Shown: positions 47,901-49,682 of the stretch, in pieces | How positions within the stretch are numbered: position 1 is the stretch's first letter | How the letters are laid out: each line of letters begins with the position of its first letter | Assembly (NCBI RefSeq): GCF_900142025.1 | Contig: NZ_FQZM01000025.1 | Location: 1-49,682, forward strand | DNA: 49,682 nt | DNA from: Desulfofundulus thermosubterraneus DSM 16057 | Lineage (GTDB): Bacteria > Bacillota > Desulfotomaculia > Desulfotomaculales > Desulfovirgulaceae | Reading direction: 5' to 3' | Notes under the pieces: model-generated | Told to the model about the DNA's origin: nothing | Seen by the model: the letters and a program-made list of their open reading frames with translations, nothing else | Database searches by the model: none | Made by a program: the position numbers and the translations under genes

Positions 47901-48672
47901 AGAACGGAACAGGGCATTACCTGCTTATAGATGGGGTAAGCAAGACCTTTCCCGGCCAAATTGGCCGGGAAAGGCTAAAAGTTTTGGATGAAATCAACCT
48001 TTATGCGGATGAAGGCGAAATCATAGGCATTGTGGGTCCCAGCGGCTGCGGAAAATCCACATTGCTTAACATAATTGCCGGGTTTGTGCCGCCGGACCGG
48101 GGTCGGGTTATCTTTTGCGGTAAACACGTCCAAAAGCCTTCTCCGGAAAGGGCGGTGGTTTTTCAAACAGCCGTTCTTTTTCCTTGGCTCACCGTATGGG
48201 ATAACATTTCTTACGGTCTCAAGCGCAGGGGGGAGAAGAATATTGCCAGGTTGGTGAAGAGGTATATACAGATAGTTGGATTGGATTCGTTTGAATATTA
48301 TTACCCCGACCAGCTTTCCGGCGGTATGCAGCAACGGGTAGCGTTGGCTCGAGTGCTTGTACTGAACCCCCGACTGTTACTGATGGACGAACCTTTTGCT
48401 TCTCTTGATGCCCTGTCCCGTTTAACCATGAGCAGCTTTTACTTGACATCTGGCAGAAGCTAAGGATAACCGTTTTATTTGTTACTCATGATGTCGAAGA
48501 AGCATTGCTTTTAACACATCGAATCTACATTATGAGCCGGCGTCCGGGAAGGATAATTCGGGAAATACAGGTTCCTTTTGGCTTTCCTCGTTCTTTTTCG
48601 TTAACCGGTACTCCTTGTTTTGCCCAACTGAAAAGCGAGATACTAAACACATTAATATTAGGACTTAAGTAA
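47897..48672 (+). pseudogene. ABC transporter ATP-binding protein, frameshifted
   Basis: Frame 1 (47897-48463) has Walker A GPSGCGKST, Q-loop FQTAVLFPW, signature LSGGMQQR and Walker B LLLMDEPFASLD, then derails at SRLTM into a short tail. The other frame from 48430 (EQLLLDIWQKLRITVLFVTHDVEEALLL) supplies the H-loop and C-terminus to TAA 48670-48672. One missing base near 48429 (ATG-AGCAG in place of ATGGAGCAG) explains both. Without repair the H-loop His is lost, so the gene is either a pseudogene or carries an assembly error. Confidence 0.85.
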
Positions 48673-48914
48673 AAATCCCTAAAAATAATGACTAAATTCT
48701 TTTTTTGCCGGTAGGGTTATTGGAATCCCGCTGATAACCAAAGAGAGCATACTAGTTGTCCACCACCTTATGATCGTCTGGCAAGCTACCCAAGAAGTGG
48801 GCGTCAAGGCCGCCGCTGTGAAGCTTATGTTTTAAGCGGTGAGGTTTCATTACGGTAAATTTTTTTTGTAGAGATACCAGCTGAATCTTGACACGGACTA
48901 GTCTTCTCGCCCCG
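48673..48914. other. Intergenic region between the ABC remnant and the promoter at 48915
   Basis: No supported gene. A segment here (about 48808-48895) resembles 43850-43930. One frame is open over about 130 nt (ending …KAAAVKLMF before TAA at 48834) without a start and may be a gene fragment. Confidence 0.45.
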
Positions 48915-48943
48915 TTGCCATACCAGGGTATTTATTTTATAAT
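48915..48943 (+). promoter_or_regulatory. Sigma-A promoter for small protein copy 2
   Basis: TTGCCA (48915-48920), exactly 17-bp spacer, TATAAT (48938-48943). Transcription would begin near 48950, ~38 nt before ATG 48988. Confidence 0.75.
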
Positions 48944-48987
48944 AAATTAGCTAAATTCCGCTTTTCCCGGGAAGAGGGGTAGGCAAC

Positions 48988-49308
48988 ATGGCCAAAGCCA
49001 AAGTGATGGCTGGCGCCTGTGGGTTTACCAGTGTGATAAAAGTCACGAAGATAGGCAAGATGAAGGTGCGGGTGCAGATTATCAGCGCCTGCCAGGACCT
49101 GCGCAGTCTAAATGAGGACCTGGCCGAGGTGGACTGCAGCCGCAATGTCTTCGGCAAAATGATCGATTCGGTAATATACCAGAAGGCCAGCAAAAGGCTG
49201 AAGCATCCCGACTGCCCGGTGCCCTGCGCCATCATCAAGACCATTCAGGTGGAACTGGGCGGAGCCGTTCCCAAGGACGTGATCATTAAAATTGACGCTC
49301 ATGGCTAG
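48988..49308 (+). CDS. Small conserved protein, GGxCGF family (copy 2)
   Basis: A 106-residue homologue of the protein at 43526: AKAKVMAGACGFTS start, SACQDLRSL, and HPDCPVPCAIIKTIQVELG. Conserved Cys at 12, 35, 50 and 71-75 are the main features. Here it is alone between its own promoter and terminator. GAGGGGTAGG precedes ATG 48988. Function unknown; the link of the first copy to a methyltransferase suggests a related role. Confidence 0.8.
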   Translation: MAKAKVMAGACGFTSVIKVTKIGKMKVRVQIISACQDLRSLNEDLAEVDCSRNVFGKMIDSVIYQKASKRLKHPDCPVPCAIIKTIQVELGGAVPKDVIIKIDAHG

Positions 49309-49347
49309 GGTGAGGGAACTAAAGACGTAGTGCCCGGTTAAAACGTC

Positions 49348-49372
49348 GTCCCGTAAAAACGGGACATTTTTT
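49348..49372 (+). terminator. Rho-independent terminator
   Basis: GTCCCG (49348-49353) pairs with CGGGAC (49360-49365), loop TAAAAA, followed by ATTTTTT. Confidence 0.9.
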
Positions 49373-49449
49373 ATTGTTAAGGAAAGTATACTTTTTGGGG
49401 GGCTCTTATAGGGGTACCCAATGAGCCCATATTATGGTAATATTTAGAC

Positions 49450-49682
49450 ATGAGGTACTCGTCGAAAATTAAAGAAATACTGAAGTTAAAATGGCCTGAG
49501 TTTGAAGCGAAGTATTCAGCGGCTATCCGTGAATGCGAAAAGGAAGCTGTCACTAAGGTCCTTGGATGTGGGGACCCCCAAAACGGGTTTGCTGAATACT
49601 GGTGTTTAGATTGCGGGGGCAAAGAAAAAAAGATCGTTCCATTTACTTGCAAAAGCAGATTTTGTCCCTCATGTGGTAAGGT
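49450..49682 (+). CDS. IS91-type transposase, N-terminal zinc-binding part (3' end outside window)
   Basis: From ATG 49450 the frame is open to the window edge (77 codons). It reads RYSSKIKEILKLKWPEFEAK, then a Cys-rich region with RECEKE, GCGDPQNGFAEYWCLDC and CKSRFCPSCGK. This C-x2-C … C-x4-C-x2-C array is the zinc-binding domain at the front of IS91/ISCR-type Y2 transposases. The catalytic HUH/Y2 part would lie beyond 49682. It gives the accessory region a mobile element at its right edge, as IS607 does at the left. Confidence 0.85.
   Translation, partial: MRYSSKIKEILKLKWPEFEAKYSAAIRECEKEAVTKVLGCGDPQNGFAEYWCLDCGGKEKKIVPFTCKSRFCPSCGK

Noticed and set aside
48700-48836. Open frame ending …KAAAVKLMF
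   Set aside because: It has no start codon with ribosome site and no recognisable family. It could be a gene fragment but cannot be supported.

Overview
The window looks like chromosome from a fairly GC-rich, spore-forming, strictly anaerobic Firmicute of the Desulfotomaculum/Pelotomaculum type (Peptococcaceae-like Clostridia). Three things point there: Bacillus-like synteny of housekeeping genes (SRP RNA–dnaX–ybaB–recR–bofA, and tmk–holB–ricT–yabA–rsmI–abrB–metG–tatD), a T-box leader on metG, and a four-subunit 2-oxoacid:ferredoxin oxidoreductase. No 16S rRNA is present, so the genus is an inference.

Layout. 1–495 is a partial IS607-type serine recombinase. 0.7–4.4 kb holds tRNA-Ser(GGA), the large SRP RNA, dnaX, ybaB, recR and bofA. 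4.5–8.5 kb holds a ParA/MinD-like P-loop protein, a ~265-bp imperfect palindrome and korABCD. 8.6–18 kb is the second housekeeping block, ending with a corrinoid adenosyltransferase (cobO). 18.1–43.8 kb is an accessory island for corrinoid-dependent methyl transfer: three MtaC-like corrinoid proteins, three UroD-family methyltransferases, an MtrH-like methyltransferase, a RACo-type corrinoid activase, three G3E (CobW-like) GTPases, a BtuF-like protein, an iron-sulfur QueG-like protein, a MoxR/VWA chaperone pair, an aquaglyceroporin and a run of very small thioredoxin-fold proteins. 44–49.3 kb holds a PadR regulator, a radical SAM enzyme, a decaying ABC transporter next to a DruA-like (DUF4338) remnant, and a small protein related to one at 43.5 kb. 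The right edge enters an IS91-type transposase.

The most important observation is that four genes in the island seem to be read through an in-frame TGA as selenocysteine. They are a UroD-family methyltransferase (Sec in place of the C-terminal zinc-ligand Cys), a thioredoxin-like protein with a U-x-x-C site, a second thioredoxin-like protein fused in frame to a coiled-coil-less SMC head, and a CopZ-like iron-sulfur protein (Sec in a C-terminal Cys-Cys pair). Each TGA is followed at 19–32 nt by a short hairpin whose triloop has G in its first or second position, which fits the published bacterial SECIS consensus. The two thioredoxin hairpins also carry a compensatory base-pair change. 

Working model (inference): 20.3–30.6 kb encodes a selenium-dependent corrinoid methyltransferase system with its own redox relay and GTPase/ATPase helpers. 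31.0–37.0 kb encodes a more conventional O-demethylase-like module (corrinoid protein, activase, MtrH-like MeTrII, UroD-like MeTrI). 37.2–43.8 kb encodes maturation factors plus a third UroD methyltransferase. The substrate cannot be read from the sequence.
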